Shown: one piece after another, positions 8,579-17,281 of the stretch | Position numbering within the stretch: the stretch's first letter is position 1 | Layout: every line of letters starts with the position of its first letter | NCBI GenBank assembly: GCA_015064155.1 | Contig: SVST01000001.1 | Coordinates: 117,637-181,636 of the forward strand | Source of the DNA: Oscillospiraceae bacterium | GTDB taxonomy: Bacteria; Bacillota; Clostridia; Oscillospirales; CAG-272 | Direction: 5' to 3' | Length of the DNA stretch: 64,000 bases | Notes under the pieces: model-generated | The model's database searches: none | The model's input: the letters and a program-made list of their open reading frames with translations, nothing else | What the model was told of the DNA's origin: nothing | Made by a program: the position numbers and the translations under genes

Positions 8579-9793
8579 TCAAGGCTTTACAAGCAGCTCC
8601 ATAAGGGTATAACCGTGGGGGATATAGTCCTTCTTTTCTGCAGCGGATTCCTCCGTAAAGGTATCTGTTCCGTTGCTTTGCTTCTTGGAATCATAAATCA
8701 TAAAGGGAACGGGATCGATGGTGTGAGTCCGTGCGCGAATCGGCGTGGGATGATCGGGAAGAATCATGATGCGGAAATCCTCACCCGTGGAAACGAGATA
8801 TTCGAAAACGGGCTTGAGGATCTTTTGGTCGATCAGTTCGATGGCGCGCACCTTGTTTTCCGCCTCTGCGCGGTGTCCGCATTCATCGGGACCCTCTACG
8901 TGAACGTATACGTAATCACAGCCGTCACGGAAGGCATCTATTGCCGCATTTGCTTTTCCCGTGTAGTTGGTGTGTACGTTTCCGGTAGCCCCCTCTACGT
9001 CGATCGAGCGCATGCCCGCGCAAAGACCGATTCCCTTGATCAGGTCAACTGCAGAGATCACAGCCGCGTTCAAGCCCCATTTTTCGCGGAAGTTGGGGAG
9101 CTGTGGCTTCTTGCCGGGACTCCAGAACCAAACCGAGTTTGCGGGCTTTAATCCGCGTGCGCGTCTTGCCTCGTTTACGGGATGGTGATTGAGGAGGTCA
9201 TAGCTTTCTTTCATCAAGGTGTAAAATTCCTCGCCTCCGTTTTCGGGGGAGGGAAGATATTCGCCGATACGCTTGCCGAGAATGTCGTGGGGGCGCATAA
9301 ACGGGTAGCGATCGTTGCCGTTCTTGCGGATCAGGCAGTGGCGGTAGCTGATGCCCGTGTAGAAGTGACGGAATTCATTTCCGAATTTTTCCTGCATGGC
9401 TTTGATCAGCTTGTCTGCCTCTTCGGTCGTGATCTCGTCGGCACTGTGGTCGAGAATGATCTTGTCCTCGTAGCGGTCTTCGTCCTCCGAAAGCGTGACC
9501 ACGTTGCAACGGTACGCGGTTTCGTCGGGTTGCATTTCAATGCCCATGCTTACCGCCTCCAGGGGAGAACGCCCCTTGGAATAGATCTTGGGGTCAAAGG
9601 AAAGGATCGCCATATTGGCGGTATCGCTTTCGGGAACCATCCCCTCGGGGACGTTGGAAACCGTACCGACTCTTGCCGTTTTTGACAAAGCGTCCATCAT
9701 AGGCTTTTTTGCTGCCTGCATGGGGGTCATGCCGCCCAATAATTCGTGTTTTTCATCAGCCATTCCGTCGGGAATGAGAACAAGATATTTCAT
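8579..9793 (-). CDS. ApgM-like phosphoglycerate mutase family protein, proposed homoserine kinase
   Basis: A 404-aa member of the alkaline-phosphatase superfamily that includes archaeal-type cofactor-independent phosphoglycerate mutase. Seen: LVLIPDGMAD (metal Asp), nucleophile Ser56 in PESDTANMAIL, HVEGPDECGH and LPDHPTPIRARTHT. A subgroup of this family is annotated as a proposed homoserine kinase because of its threonine-operon context. Here the gene opens an operon whose last gene is thrC, and no GHMP-type thrB is seen in the window, which favours the kinase reading. The start MKYLVLIPDG has AAAGGAAAAC upstream, and a good promoter lies 55 bp further on. Confidence 0.85.
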   Translation of the reverse strand: MKYLVLIPDGMADEKHELLGGMTPMQAAKKPMMDALSKTARVGTVSNVPEGMVPESDTANMAILSFDPKIYSKGRSPLEAVSMGIEMQPDETAYRCNVVTLSEDEDRYEDKIILDHSADEITTEEADKLIKAMQEKFGNEFRHFYTGISYRHCLIRKNGNDRYPFMRPHDILGKRIGEYLPSPENGGEEFYTLMKESYDLLNHHPVNEARRARGLKPANSVWFWSPGKKPQLPNFREKWGLNAAVISAVDLIKGIGLCAGMRSIDVEGATGNVHTNYTGKANAAIDAFRDGCDYVYVHVEGPDECGHRAEAENKVRAIELIDQKILKPVFEYLVSTGEDFRIMILPDHPTPIRARTHTIDPVPFMIYDSKKQSNGTDTFTEESAAEKKDYIPHGYTLMELLVKP

Positions 9794-9846
9794 GGATTGT
9801 TTTCCTTTCGGGGTACAAAGAATTTGCATATAAAAATTCAACATAC

Positions 9847-9875
9847 ATTATATCATATTTCAAAGAAAAGTACAA
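9847..9875 (-). promoter_or_regulatory. promoter of the ApgM-like/lepB/rbgA/rnhB/yraN/M19/thrC operon
   Basis: On the minus strand, TTGTAC (9875-9870) and TATAAT (9852-9847) have 17 bp between them. It is the only good promoter seen for the seven-gene series. Confidence 0.7.
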
Positions 9876-9977
9876 GAGGCTTTCGTTGATATTTTCTCAC
9901 AAATTTTCTGGTTTTTAAGACGTATTTTATACGATTCTTTGATTTTTCCGAAAATCGGGGTTTTTTCGTCCGACCGG

Positions 9978-10006
9978 TTGCATTTTCGGAGAAAGTATGG
10001 TAAAAT
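9978..10006 (+). promoter_or_regulatory. promoter for the 10035 membrane protein gene
   Basis: TTGCAT and TAAAAT with a 17-bp spacer, followed by a short leader with an AAAGGGAG ribosome binding site. Confidence 0.65.
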
Positions 10007-10034
10007 AGAAACAGAGAAGGAAAGGGAGTGTCTT

Positions 10035-10802
10035 ATGAGCTTCAAAAAATGGAAAAACCGCACAAAGGAAGAGAACTTGACCGAGAACGATGTGCTTGCC
10101 GAGGTCGATTCCGTGGAGGACGTCGCAGAATCCGACGAGCCGCTTGATCCTCGCGAGCAGTACGAAAAAATGCGAGCCGATTCCCAAAAAATGCGAAAAA
10201 AGGTATTGATTGCGTCCACGGTGATCGTTTTGTCGGCGGTGGTGCTTTTTTTCGGTGTATCGGCATTGGTAAACGCGTTGCGGAAAAAACCGGGAATTAA
10301 AGACGGCACGTATCGCTTTTACAGCTATCCGCCCTCCGAAAAGGTGGTGTCTGACTACATGGAGAAGAATCGTTTCGTGATCTATTGCTACAATCCGTCG
10401 GGAGAGGGCTTGCGCGAGGCGATTACCGAAACGAATCGGACGAAGTTTGATGCCACCGTGCTGTTTTTGTGTGACTATTTAGATGCCGTGATTGCCGGTG
10501 ATTTTACCGCATACCGTAGCTTTTTTGCCGATAAATGCTGGAAAGAAAACACCGAAATCTGCAAAAAAGCATTCAATCCGCAGATGATTTACGAGCCGTT
10601 GATTACTTACCGTGAGTTTACCAACGACGGAGCCGACCGTCTGATTACCTATCAGTTGGAATATTTTATTTATCACAACGACGGAAGCTTTCGCCGTGAC
10701 ATCGGTAGCGGAATCAGCCGTCCGCAATATGTGACGGTGCGCGTGACACCCGACGGTACGATGCAGATCGATCTGATGCGAACCGTTTATAGCATGAATT
10801 GA
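10035..10802 (+). CDS. single-pass membrane protein of unknown function
   Basis: A 255-aa protein not assigned to a family. It has an acidic cytoplasmic N-terminus of about 60 residues (rich in Glu/Asp, then DPREQYEKMR), one strong membrane helix at about 61-83, and an extracytoplasmic domain of about 170 residues with no catalytic motif that I recognise. The topology resembles small envelope proteins that present a C-terminal domain outside. The ATG has AAAGGGAGTG upstream. It is followed after 32 bp by another membrane protein, likely in the same transcript. Confidence 0.75.
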   Translation: MSFKKWKNRTKEENLTENDVLAEVDSVEDVAESDEPLDPREQYEKMRADSQKMRKKVLIASTVIVLSAVVLFFGVSALVNALRKKPGIKDGTYRFYSYPPSEKVVSDYMEKNRFVIYCYNPSGEGLREAITETNRTKFDATVLFLCDYLDAVIAGDFTAYRSFFADKCWKENTEICKKAFNPQMIYEPLITYREFTNDGADRLITYQLEYFIYHNDGSFRRDIGSGISRPQYVTVRVTPDGTMQIDLMRTVYSMN

Positions 10803-10834
10803 CAACAGTTTTTGTGACAAGGGAGGTTGCCTGA

Positions 10835-12181
10835 ATGTCCGAATTGACGAAATGGCTGGAGAACCTGAAAAAGAAAAATTTTTACCCCTATCTGCGTGCC
10901 GCCTGGCGGGGACTTTTTCAGTATGCGTTTTATGCCGTTTGCTTTTTGAATTTTGCAATGCAGCTTGAGGGTGGCATTTTTGTACACCCCTCTACACAAC
11001 TGTTGCCGCATCTGAAGCTTTGGTATTTGGCTCTTTTGTTGTTGTTTGCGTATTTGATCTTGTACACGACACACTTTACCTTTTCGGTTTTCGACAGGGT
11101 AACGCGTAACGTCTTTATGAAGAGCGTCACTCGCGACAAGGATGCCGAGGATGTCGAAGGTGTCCGCGAGGCATTGGTGGCATCGCGCAGCTTTTGGGTT
11201 GAATTTCTGCTCCCGATCGGGTTGTGTTTTCTGTTTCCCGTTTGGTACGGCTACAACGAAGTAACCGAGCTGATCCCGTTTGCAAAAAATATCCCCTCTG
11301 TTGTACATCGGTTGCTGATTACGGTCGTTTTTGCCGCTGTGAGCTTTGTTGTTACCGTACTTGCACACTCTGCCGCGCAAAATCAATGGCTCGAAAAGCC
11401 GAGAGCGAAGCTGCAGGAACGCGGCTACGTTTCGGTTGAGGAGGTGAACCGCACGGCATATACGATGCCGAAGCTGATAATTCGGTTGATTTTGCTGTAT
11501 ATTCTGTATTCTGTCGGTGCGGCGCTTACCGTTTGGCTGTTGGGAATCGGTTGGAGTGTTTTAAAGTCCCTGTGGGTCATTTTGCGCGAGGGCTTTGTCA
11601 TCATTGCCATCCTTTTGATCGTGGGAGCCGTGTTCCTGCGCGTCATTTGGAAGCGGTTAAAGTTTTACGTTCGCCTGAAGCATCTTTGCAAGCAATACGG
11701 CTTCCGCATCGTCGAGCATCGCGGTTGGCTTACGTCGCTTTTTTATGCGGGAAAATCTTACCAGCTTGCCGTTGAGGCAAACGGAAAAACCTATTATTGC
11801 CGCATGATTTCCTCGTTCCGCCGCAAAAACCGCATGCAATTTTTTGCGGACGGCAGCTTTTTGCGTATCTTTTCGTTGCACATACCGACACCTGCCGTGG
11901 CGGTAACCTCTCGCTTTGCGATGGGTGCGGTTTATGTGGACCGTTCCCACGTCGATGAACGTGAGTTTTTACGAATCAAGCGCAAAGGGACGTACGCATT
12001 TGACTGCGCAGAGAACGGCAAGAAAATTCTGCTCATCAATCCCGTTCCAAAGCGTGTGATCCTCGGCACAAACACCCTCAAGGAAGCCGATAACGGTGAC
12101 CGCATCGGTGACTATGCGGTTTATACGGGCGGCGCATTCCTGCGCGCTTTGAAAAACGACGCGTTTTACGAAACCCGATGA
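10835..12181 (+). CDS. polytopic membrane protein of unknown function
   Basis: A 448-aa protein with about six predicted membrane helices (roughly residues 28-50, 66-86, 123-142, 157-180, 212-236 and 244-266). They are followed by a soluble C-terminal domain of about 170 residues that is rich in beta-forming segments (KSYQLAVEANGKTYYC and onward). No transport or enzyme signature is recognised. It has a strong ribosome binding site (GGGAGG) and sits 32 bp after the single-pass protein. The pair may form one envelope complex, but this is inference. Confidence 0.75.
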   Translation: MSELTKWLENLKKKNFYPYLRAAWRGLFQYAFYAVCFLNFAMQLEGGIFVHPSTQLLPHLKLWYLALLLLFAYLILYTTHFTFSVFDRVTRNVFMKSVTRDKDAEDVEGVREALVASRSFWVEFLLPIGLCFLFPVWYGYNEVTELIPFAKNIPSVVHRLLITVVFAAVSFVVTVLAHSAAQNQWLEKPRAKLQERGYVSVEEVNRTAYTMPKLIIRLILLYILYSVGAALTVWLLGIGWSVLKSLWVILREGFVIIAILLIVGAVFLRVIWKRLKFYVRLKHLCKQYGFRIVEHRGWLTSLFYAGKSYQLAVEANGKTYYCRMISSFRRKNRMQFFADGSFLRIFSLHIPTPAVAVTSRFAMGAVYVDRSHVDEREFLRIKRKGTYAFDCAENGKKILLINPVPKRVILGTNTLKEADNGDRIGDYAVYTGGAFLRALKNDAFYETR

Positions 12182-12298
12182 GGATAAAAATGTGTTGATT
12201 TTGAAATAAATACATGTTTCGCAAAAGATTGCAGGGATTGATCCCATAAAAATCGCGGAAAACTGTTGGTGTAACTTTTTTGAAAGGAGCATGACAGA

Positions 12299-13102
12299 AT
12301 GAAACGATTTTTATCGGGGTTCATGCCTGCAGTCTTTTTGTTTTTTTCGCTGTCCTTGCCGTGTTCGGCAGAGATGCCGCGAGAGTATCATTGGTATTGT
12401 AAGCACGTCAAGGATCACGAGCAACCGAAGCTTGCACCCGAGCTTTCTTTTATCGAGGAGCTGGATGCGTATTATATCGATCATACACACAGTGATGCAA
12501 ATGCCGAAGACAAGGTGATCTATCTGACCTTTGATGCAGGCTACGAAAACGGAAACGTGGCAAAAATTTTGGACGTTTTAAAGGAGGAGGACGTTACAGC
12601 CGCCTTCTTTATTCTCGGTCACTTGGTGACGCATGATACCGAGCTTGTCAAGCGGATGGCAAGCGAGGGACACACGGTGTGCAACCATACCGTGCGGCAC
12701 CGAAACCTGAGTCAAGCCGAAAGCGAGGCTTTTTTGAAGGAGCTGAGGGAGTTGGAATCCTTGTACCGTGAGCATACGGGAGAGGAGCTGGCAAAATACT
12801 ACCGTCCGCCCGAGGGGACGTTTAGCCGCGAAAATCTTGCCGTAGCGCAGGAAAACGGCTACAAAACGATTTTTTGGAGCTTTGCGTATCCCGATTGGGA
12901 CAATCAAAAGCAGCCGGATCTTGAAGCGGTAAAGCAAATGATTCTTTCAAACGCGCACAACGGCGAGGTGATGCTCCTGCATCCAACCTCCTCTGCAAAT
13001 GCCGCGGTTTTGGGAGATGTGATCCGCACCTTGAAAAACGAGGGCTATCGCTTTGGCTCCTTGGACGAGTTGACGCGCGGAGGCATGACAAATGAGGATT
13101 GA
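12299..13102 (+). CDS. PdaA-type delta-lactam-biosynthetic polysaccharide deacetylase
   Basis: Exported NodB-fold (CE4) deacetylase, 267 aa, with a signal peptide at 1-24. PdaA removes the N-acetyl group of MurNAc during muramic-delta-lactam formation in the spore cortex. The PdaA variant of the first motif is TFDAGYENGN, instead of the usual TFDDGP; then come HTVRHRN (metal histidines), YRPPEGTFS and the tryptophans in FWSFAYPDWDN. The ATG is preceded by GAAAGGAGCATGACAG. It overlaps the next deacetylase by 11 bp. Together with sigG at 20265 it supports a spore-forming host. Confidence 0.9.
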   Translation: MKRFLSGFMPAVFLFFSLSLPCSAEMPREYHWYCKHVKDHEQPKLAPELSFIEELDAYYIDHTHSDANAEDKVIYLTFDAGYENGNVAKILDVLKEEDVTAAFFILGHLVTHDTELVKRMASEGHTVCNHTVRHRNLSQAESEAFLKELRELESLYREHTGEELAKYYRPPEGTFSRENLAVAQENGYKTIFWSFAYPDWDNQKQPDLEAVKQMILSNAHNGEVMLLHPTSSANAAVLGDVIRTLKNEGYRFGSLDELTRGGMTNED

Positions 13103-13793
13103 AAAAAGGCGTTGGGTGCGACCTTTTGCACTGCTTTTAGGATGCATGGCGGTCTGCTTGTCGATTCCAACCTCTGCCGCTTCGCAAACCTGTGCCTACC
13201 GATCGGTCAAAACCGAAAGCCGCCGCATCGCGCTGACCTTTGACGACGGTCCGCATCCAACGCAAACCAAGCGGATTTTGGATATTTTGGATCGCTACGG
13301 CGTGCACGCCACCTTTTTTATGGTTGGGGAGAACGTTGAGAATTATTCCGATGCGGCAAAAGAGGTTGCCGCGCGCGGAAATGAGATCGGAAACCATACC
13401 TTCTCGCACGCAAGGCTCGGCTGCCTGGATACCGATTCGGTAAACGAGGAGATAGAGCACTGCGAAAAAACGATCGAACGCATTTGCGGAACGGCACCGC
13501 GCTTGTTCCGTCCGCCGCAAGGCATTCTCAACGAAGCCATTGAGGGCTGCTCGGTGGAGCGCGACTACCGCTTGATTCTTTGGAGCCTTGACACCCGCGA
13601 TTGGGAGGTCAAAAATACCCAACGTATCGTCGAAACCGTGCTGTCCTCGATCAAGGCGGGAGATATCGTACTGATGCACGATTATATTGGGACGCACAGC
13701 AGAACTGCCGAGGCGTTGGAGATTTTACTTCCCACGCTTTTGCAAAGGGGCTTTGAGCCCGTTACGGTTGGTGAATTGTTGGATTCCGATTAA
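13092..13793 (+). CDS. polysaccharide (peptidoglycan) deacetylase, NodB domain
   Basis: A 233-aa CE4 esterase with an N-terminal signal/anchor (residues 10-29). Motifs: ALTFDDGPHP with the catalytic Asp and metal Asp, NHTFSHA with the two metal histidines, RPPQG, LWSLDTRDW, and VLMHDY at the end. This is the standard CE4 set and is distinct from the PdaA form just upstream, with which it overlaps by 11 bp. Likely acts on cell-wall glycan outside the membrane. A terminator follows. Confidence 0.92.
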   Translation: MRIEKRRWVRPFALLLGCMAVCLSIPTSAASQTCAYRSVKTESRRIALTFDDGPHPTQTKRILDILDRYGVHATFFMVGENVENYSDAAKEVAARGNEIGNHTFSHARLGCLDTDSVNEEIEHCEKTIERICGTAPRLFRPPQGILNEAIEGCSVERDYRLILWSLDTRDWEVKNTQRIVETVLSSIKAGDIVLMHDYIGTHSRTAEALEILLPTLLQRGFEPVTVGELLDSD

Positions 13794-13796
13794 AAA

Positions 13797-13841
13797 ACAC
13801 ACCGATTTCCCATGTCCGCACGGTACGGGAAGTCGGTGTGT
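13797..13841. terminator. bidirectional terminator between convergent genes
   Basis: A long stem (ACACACCGA with TCGGTGTGT, continued by TTCCC/GGGAA) has A-rich sequence before it and CTGCTTTT after it. It lies between the deacetylase gene and the DUF624 gene. Confidence 0.75.
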
Positions 13842-13858
13842 CTGCTTTTGATTGAATT

Positions 13859-14863
13859 TTATGAGGGATTTTCGTCGTTGAGAGGTTCTTCGGCTGCCGG
13901 TTCGTTCTCCTCCTCGTTGCCCACGTACGGATCGATCATATAACGCTCGATCGTAGGGTAGGCGGCATACGCGCAGGTAAACGAGGTGATTCCAAGGTAA
14001 TACAGCAAGAACAGAATTAAGGGAATTGCGATTCCGAGTGCCGTCATGTAAAATGCCGAGAAGAGGACGACCTGGAACGAGGTAATAACCACCAGACCCA
14101 GTACTGCCATAATACTGCGCTTGATGCCAAGCACCGAGAAGATCAACGCGTTTTTGAGAATCTTGCGGATCGACAGATCGAAAGTTACCAGCATCAAATA
14201 GATATACAGTCGCATGAAGAAGTACAGCACCGCGATCAAAAGGATGGCAAAGAAGCAGCAGTCGTTGAAGAAAGTACTGGGAAGCGAGCTGAAATAGATA
14301 TAATCAAAGCCCAAAAGGAAGAAAACGGCAACGTCCAAAAGTCCCATCAAGAAGCCCTGCTTGAGGTTGCGCCTGATTGCGTAGAAGTAATCGGAGAAGA
14401 GAAATACCGGATCTCCGCGCACAAGGCTTCTCAAAATATAGGTAATTCCGACGTTTTGCCAGCCGAACGTGATGGCAAGGAAGGCGAGCGCAACCCCGAT
14501 CAGAACGTAGGTGGTTGTGTTCTCATAAACCGGTACGTTCAGCTGTACCCCAAACAGATTCAGCATCGTGGTGGATGCGGGCGTTTGAGCAATCAGATTG
14601 GGACCGTACAGCTGGGAAAACAAGGGGTTGTTTTCAATGGGTGTGGTATTCGAGCCGAGGTAAAAATAAATTGCCAAAAGGATCGGCACGACCATAGGGA
14701 GCATCAACAGATTGACCGAAATCAACCGCCAAAATTTTCTGCCCAAAAGCTTAAAATACCGCTTTAGGGTGGGTGTGGTATCTTCTTGTTCTGCGTCGTA
14801 CAATCTGTCGCGGTTCATGTTGAACAGATTATACAGCCGATTATTTTTTTTCTTCTCTTTCAA
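13859..14863 (-). CDS. DUF624-like membrane protein
   Basis: About 334 aa with five or six membrane helices. After a charged N-terminus comes KRYFKLLGRKFWRLISVNLL, similar to the DUF624 (YesL) opening in which a short amphipathic stretch runs into the first helix; the C-terminal tail is acidic (EENEPAAEEPLNDEN). YesL-type proteins often sit by carbohydrate transporters, but none is adjacent here. I choose a TTG start at 14863, which has GTGAGGAT 8 nt upstream; ATG 14818 is the alternative. A much longer upstream reading has no support. Confidence 0.75.
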   Translation of the reverse strand: MKEKKKNNRLYNLFNMNRDRLYDAEQEDTTPTLKRYFKLLGRKFWRLISVNLLMLPMVVPILLAIYFYLGSNTTPIENNPLFSQLYGPNLIAQTPASTTMLNLFGVQLNVPVYENTTTYVLIGVALAFLAITFGWQNVGITYILRSLVRGDPVFLFSDYFYAIRRNLKQGFLMGLLDVAVFFLLGFDYIYFSSLPSTFFNDCCFFAILLIAVLYFFMRLYIYLMLVTFDLSIRKILKNALIFSVLGIKRSIMAVLGLVVITSFQVVLFSAFYMTALGIAIPLILFLLYYLGITSFTCAYAAYPTIERYMIDPYVGNEEENEPAAEEPLNDENPS

Positions 14864-14986
14864 AACGGTAATCCTCACAGCAAAGTTGTTTGCCCCTATT
14901 TTATCACACAATGTGCAAAAAGTCAATAAAAACAATAAATTTACAAAATTAAAAAAGAAATATTTCCCAAAAAACAAAAAAGCATC

Positions 14987-15015
14987 TTGCAAAAGTCGTG
15001 TATTCATGGTATAAT
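14987..15015 (+). promoter_or_regulatory. promoter for the 15068 gene
   Basis: TTGCAA and TATAAT with a 17-bp spacer. The leader is about 45 nt and carries an AAAAGGAAGG site. Confidence 0.8.
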
Positions 15016-15067
15016 CAAGCTGTGAATAATTAAGCTTTGGACGTAAATCCGAAAAGGAAGGTGCAAT

Positions 15068-15727
15068 ATGGATTTGAAAAAGAAACTGCCGCTTTGGATG
15101 GCAATCGGTGCGGGAATCAGCTTTGTGGGCGCGCTTTTGATTTTGATTTTGGCGGTCCCGAATGCAAATGCCGCTTACAAGCGCGTTTTGGAAGTGCTGA
15201 TGGCTTGCTTTATGATTCTGCTTTCCATGCTGATCGGCGTGTATTTGTGGGTGATTCGCGATGCAGAGCCCAATTTCTTTTTGTTTGACCGTGCAAAAAA
15301 ACGCAATATACCCGTTGAAAATCTGACCTATTCGATGATCAACGAACGCATGAATTTCTTTTTGACGCTGATTTCGGATTCTCCCGAGGATCTGTGGCAG
15401 CAGAATGCCCTGGAGCGCGACATTAAGCTCGGGCCGCGTCGTATTTACCGTCCGCTTCTTGCGTATAAGATGTTGATTGACCTTGCCGATAAAAACGTGG
15501 AAAGCTATTGGAATTTGCTTTTGAACGCACCCGAGGACACCGTCAATTCGCTCTGCAGTGCCTTGCAGCAGGGCGGGGAGCAGGAAATGGTAAAGGTGTT
15601 CGGCTTTTTGATGCAGAATTACCGTCAAAATCCCGATAAAATCAAGGATTTTATCTTGGGGAACCAACGCTATTTCCGCGGCAGAATGAAGTCGTACATT
15701 CAGAAGAATATTGAGTTCTTCTATTGA
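15068..15727 (+). CDS. two-helix membrane protein of unknown function
   Basis: A 219-aa protein with two membrane helices at about residues 9-31 and 41-64, joined by a short loop, and then a helical cytoplasmic domain of about 150 residues (FFLFDRAKKRNIPVE onward). I do not recognise the family; no catalytic motif is seen. It is a monocistronic unit with its own consensus promoter and a strong terminator. Confidence 0.75.
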   Translation: MDLKKKLPLWMAIGAGISFVGALLILILAVPNANAAYKRVLEVLMACFMILLSMLIGVYLWVIRDAEPNFFLFDRAKKRNIPVENLTYSMINERMNFFLTLISDSPEDLWQQNALERDIKLGPRRIYRPLLAYKMLIDLADKNVESYWNLLLNAPEDTVNSLCSALQQGGEQEMVKVFGFLMQNYRQNPDKIKDFILGNQRYFRGRMKSYIQKNIEFFY

Positions 15728-15759
15728 TTGCGGTGCTTTTCGGAAAACATATAAACGAT

Positions 15760-15791
15760 GTCAGCCCCTCGGAACTCTCCGAGGGGCTGAC
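15760..15791. terminator. strong hairpin between convergent genes
   Basis: GTCAGCCCCTCGGA pairs with TCCGAGGGGCTGAC, a perfect 14-bp stem with a 4-nt loop. It lies between the convergent 15068 gene and the GH4 gene. T tracts are short on both sides. Confidence 0.75.
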
Positions 15792-15812
15792 GTGTTGTTT
15801 ATTGCTTGGTTA

Positions 15813-17135
15813 TCAGAAAATCGGGTAGCCTGCCTTGGTGTGTGCTTCGATCAGCTCGTCGCACATTGCCACGATTTCGTCGGTGGAGAGCGTTGCACCC
15901 GTGTGGGGATCCATCATAGCGGCTTGATACAGTGCCTCGCGGCTGCCCGTGTGTGCTGCCTCAATGGTCAAAAGCTGCGGATAGATGTTGGTCGAGTTCA
16001 TTGCAGCCAGCTGCAAGGGAAGCGGTCCCGCATAGGTGGGCGTAATGCCGTTTTTATCTACATAGCAGGTTACTTCCACGCATGCCTCGCGAGGCAGGTT
16101 GGGGATCAGTCCGTTGTTGAGCACGTTTCCGCCGATCTTATAGGGACGGTCGGTTACCATTGCCTCCATAATGCGCGACGCGTATTCTCTGGAGCGTTCC
16201 TCATGCACCACCTTGCCGCCTGCCATCAGCTCTTCCTTCCAGGTCTTCCATCTTGCAATTTGGTTGACGCAACGGCGCGGATATTCGTCCAGCGGGATGT
16301 TGAACTTTTCAATCAGGTCATCGCGGTTGGGCTTGATGTAGAACGCGTTGTATTCTGCGTTGTGCTCGCTGCTTTCGGTGCAATAGTAGCCAAGCTTTTC
16401 AATGTAATCGAAGCGAACCATATCACCGTGCTTTTCGGTTGCATTCTTTTCTTTTGCACGGCGGCGGATCTCGGGGTAGAGGTCGTTTCCGTCCTTATCG
16501 GTGATTTCCAGGAGCCATGCCATGTGGTTGATACCGGCGATCTTGTGGATGTTGTTGTCCACGTATTCTTCCATGTTCAGCTTTTTGAGCAGACCGTTTG
16601 CGCAAACCTGCACGCTGTGGCAAAGACCGATGGTTTTGACGTTGGTGTAGCGTTGCATATAACCCGAGAGGATTGCCATGGGGTTGGTGTAGTTGAGGAA
16701 CCACGCGTTGGGGCAGACCTCCTCAATATCAGCGGCAAAGTCCTTGAGGACGTGAATGGTACGCATACCGCGCATGATACCGCCGATACCGAGCGTGTCG
16801 GCAATGGTCTGACGAAGACCGTACTTTTTCGGAATTTCAAAGTCGATGATGGTACAAGGGTCGTAAAGTCCGACCTGAATTGCGTCTACCACGAAATCGG
16901 CACCGCGCAAAGCTTCCTTTCTCTCCTCCACCCCAAGGTACTTCTTGATTTTTGCGCGTCCCTCGTTAATCGTGTCGTTCAGTGCGCTGATCAAAAGATA
17001 GGACTCCTCCAAGCGCACACCGTCGATGTCATAAAGTGCGATGTCCATGTCGTGAAACTCGGGAACCATCATGGTGTCACCCAATACGTTTTTTACAAAT
17101 ACGGTGCTTCCCGCACCCATAAAGGTAATTTTCAT
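15813..17135 (-). CDS. glycoside hydrolase family 4, alpha-galactosidase (MelA-like)
   Basis: NAD- and Mn-dependent GH4 enzyme, 440 aa, cytoplasmic. The dinucleotide fold begins at KITFMGAGSTVFVKN. The metal-binding block reads GLCHSVQ; in GH4 the CHSV version is characteristic of alpha-galactosidases, rather than the CNVP or CDMP of the 6-phospho-glucosidases. INHMAWLLE and NYTNPMAI are further family blocks. The start MKITFMG has AAAGGAG upstream. It is divergent from an AraC-family regulator across a 146-bp region, a typical regulator-target pair. Confidence 0.92.
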   Translation of the reverse strand: MKITFMGAGSTVFVKNVLGDTMMVPEFHDMDIALYDIDGVRLEESYLLISALNDTINEGRAKIKKYLGVEERKEALRGADFVVDAIQVGLYDPCTIIDFEIPKKYGLRQTIADTLGIGGIMRGMRTIHVLKDFAADIEEVCPNAWFLNYTNPMAILSGYMQRYTNVKTIGLCHSVQVCANGLLKKLNMEEYVDNNIHKIAGINHMAWLLEITDKDGNDLYPEIRRRAKEKNATEKHGDMVRFDYIEKLGYYCTESSEHNAEYNAFYIKPNRDDLIEKFNIPLDEYPRRCVNQIARWKTWKEELMAGGKVVHEERSREYASRIMEAMVTDRPYKIGGNVLNNGLIPNLPREACVEVTCYVDKNGITPTYAGPLPLQLAAMNSTNIYPQLLTIEAAHTGSREALYQAAMMDPHTGATLSTDEIVAMCDELIEAHTKAGYPIF

Positions 17136-17221
17136 TTCCGTAAAACTCCTTTTTGTTTTATTACCGACACAAAAATCGGCTTTCGTTGAAATTATTATAG
17201 CATATTTTTTGAAAAAATCTA

Positions 17222-17251
17222 TTGCATTATGTAACGAGAATATGGTATAAT
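17222..17251 (+). promoter_or_regulatory. promoter of the AraC regulator, with direct repeats in the GH4/AraC divergent region
   Basis: TTGCAT and TATAAT are separated by 18 bp. The promoter carries two direct copies of an (A)TGTAAC motif, at about 17228-17234 and 17250-17256, a candidate AraC-type operator that could control both directions. A TATAAT is also present on the minus strand near 17195-17200 for the GH4 gene. Confidence 0.6.
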
Positions 17252-17281
17252 GTAACCAAACCAAAGCTTGGAGGAAAAGCG

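Noticed and set aside
14864..15667. Upstream extension of the DUF624 gene to 602 aa
   Set aside because: The extension runs antisense through the 15068 gene, and crosses its promoter. A TTG with a good ribosome binding site lies at 14863.
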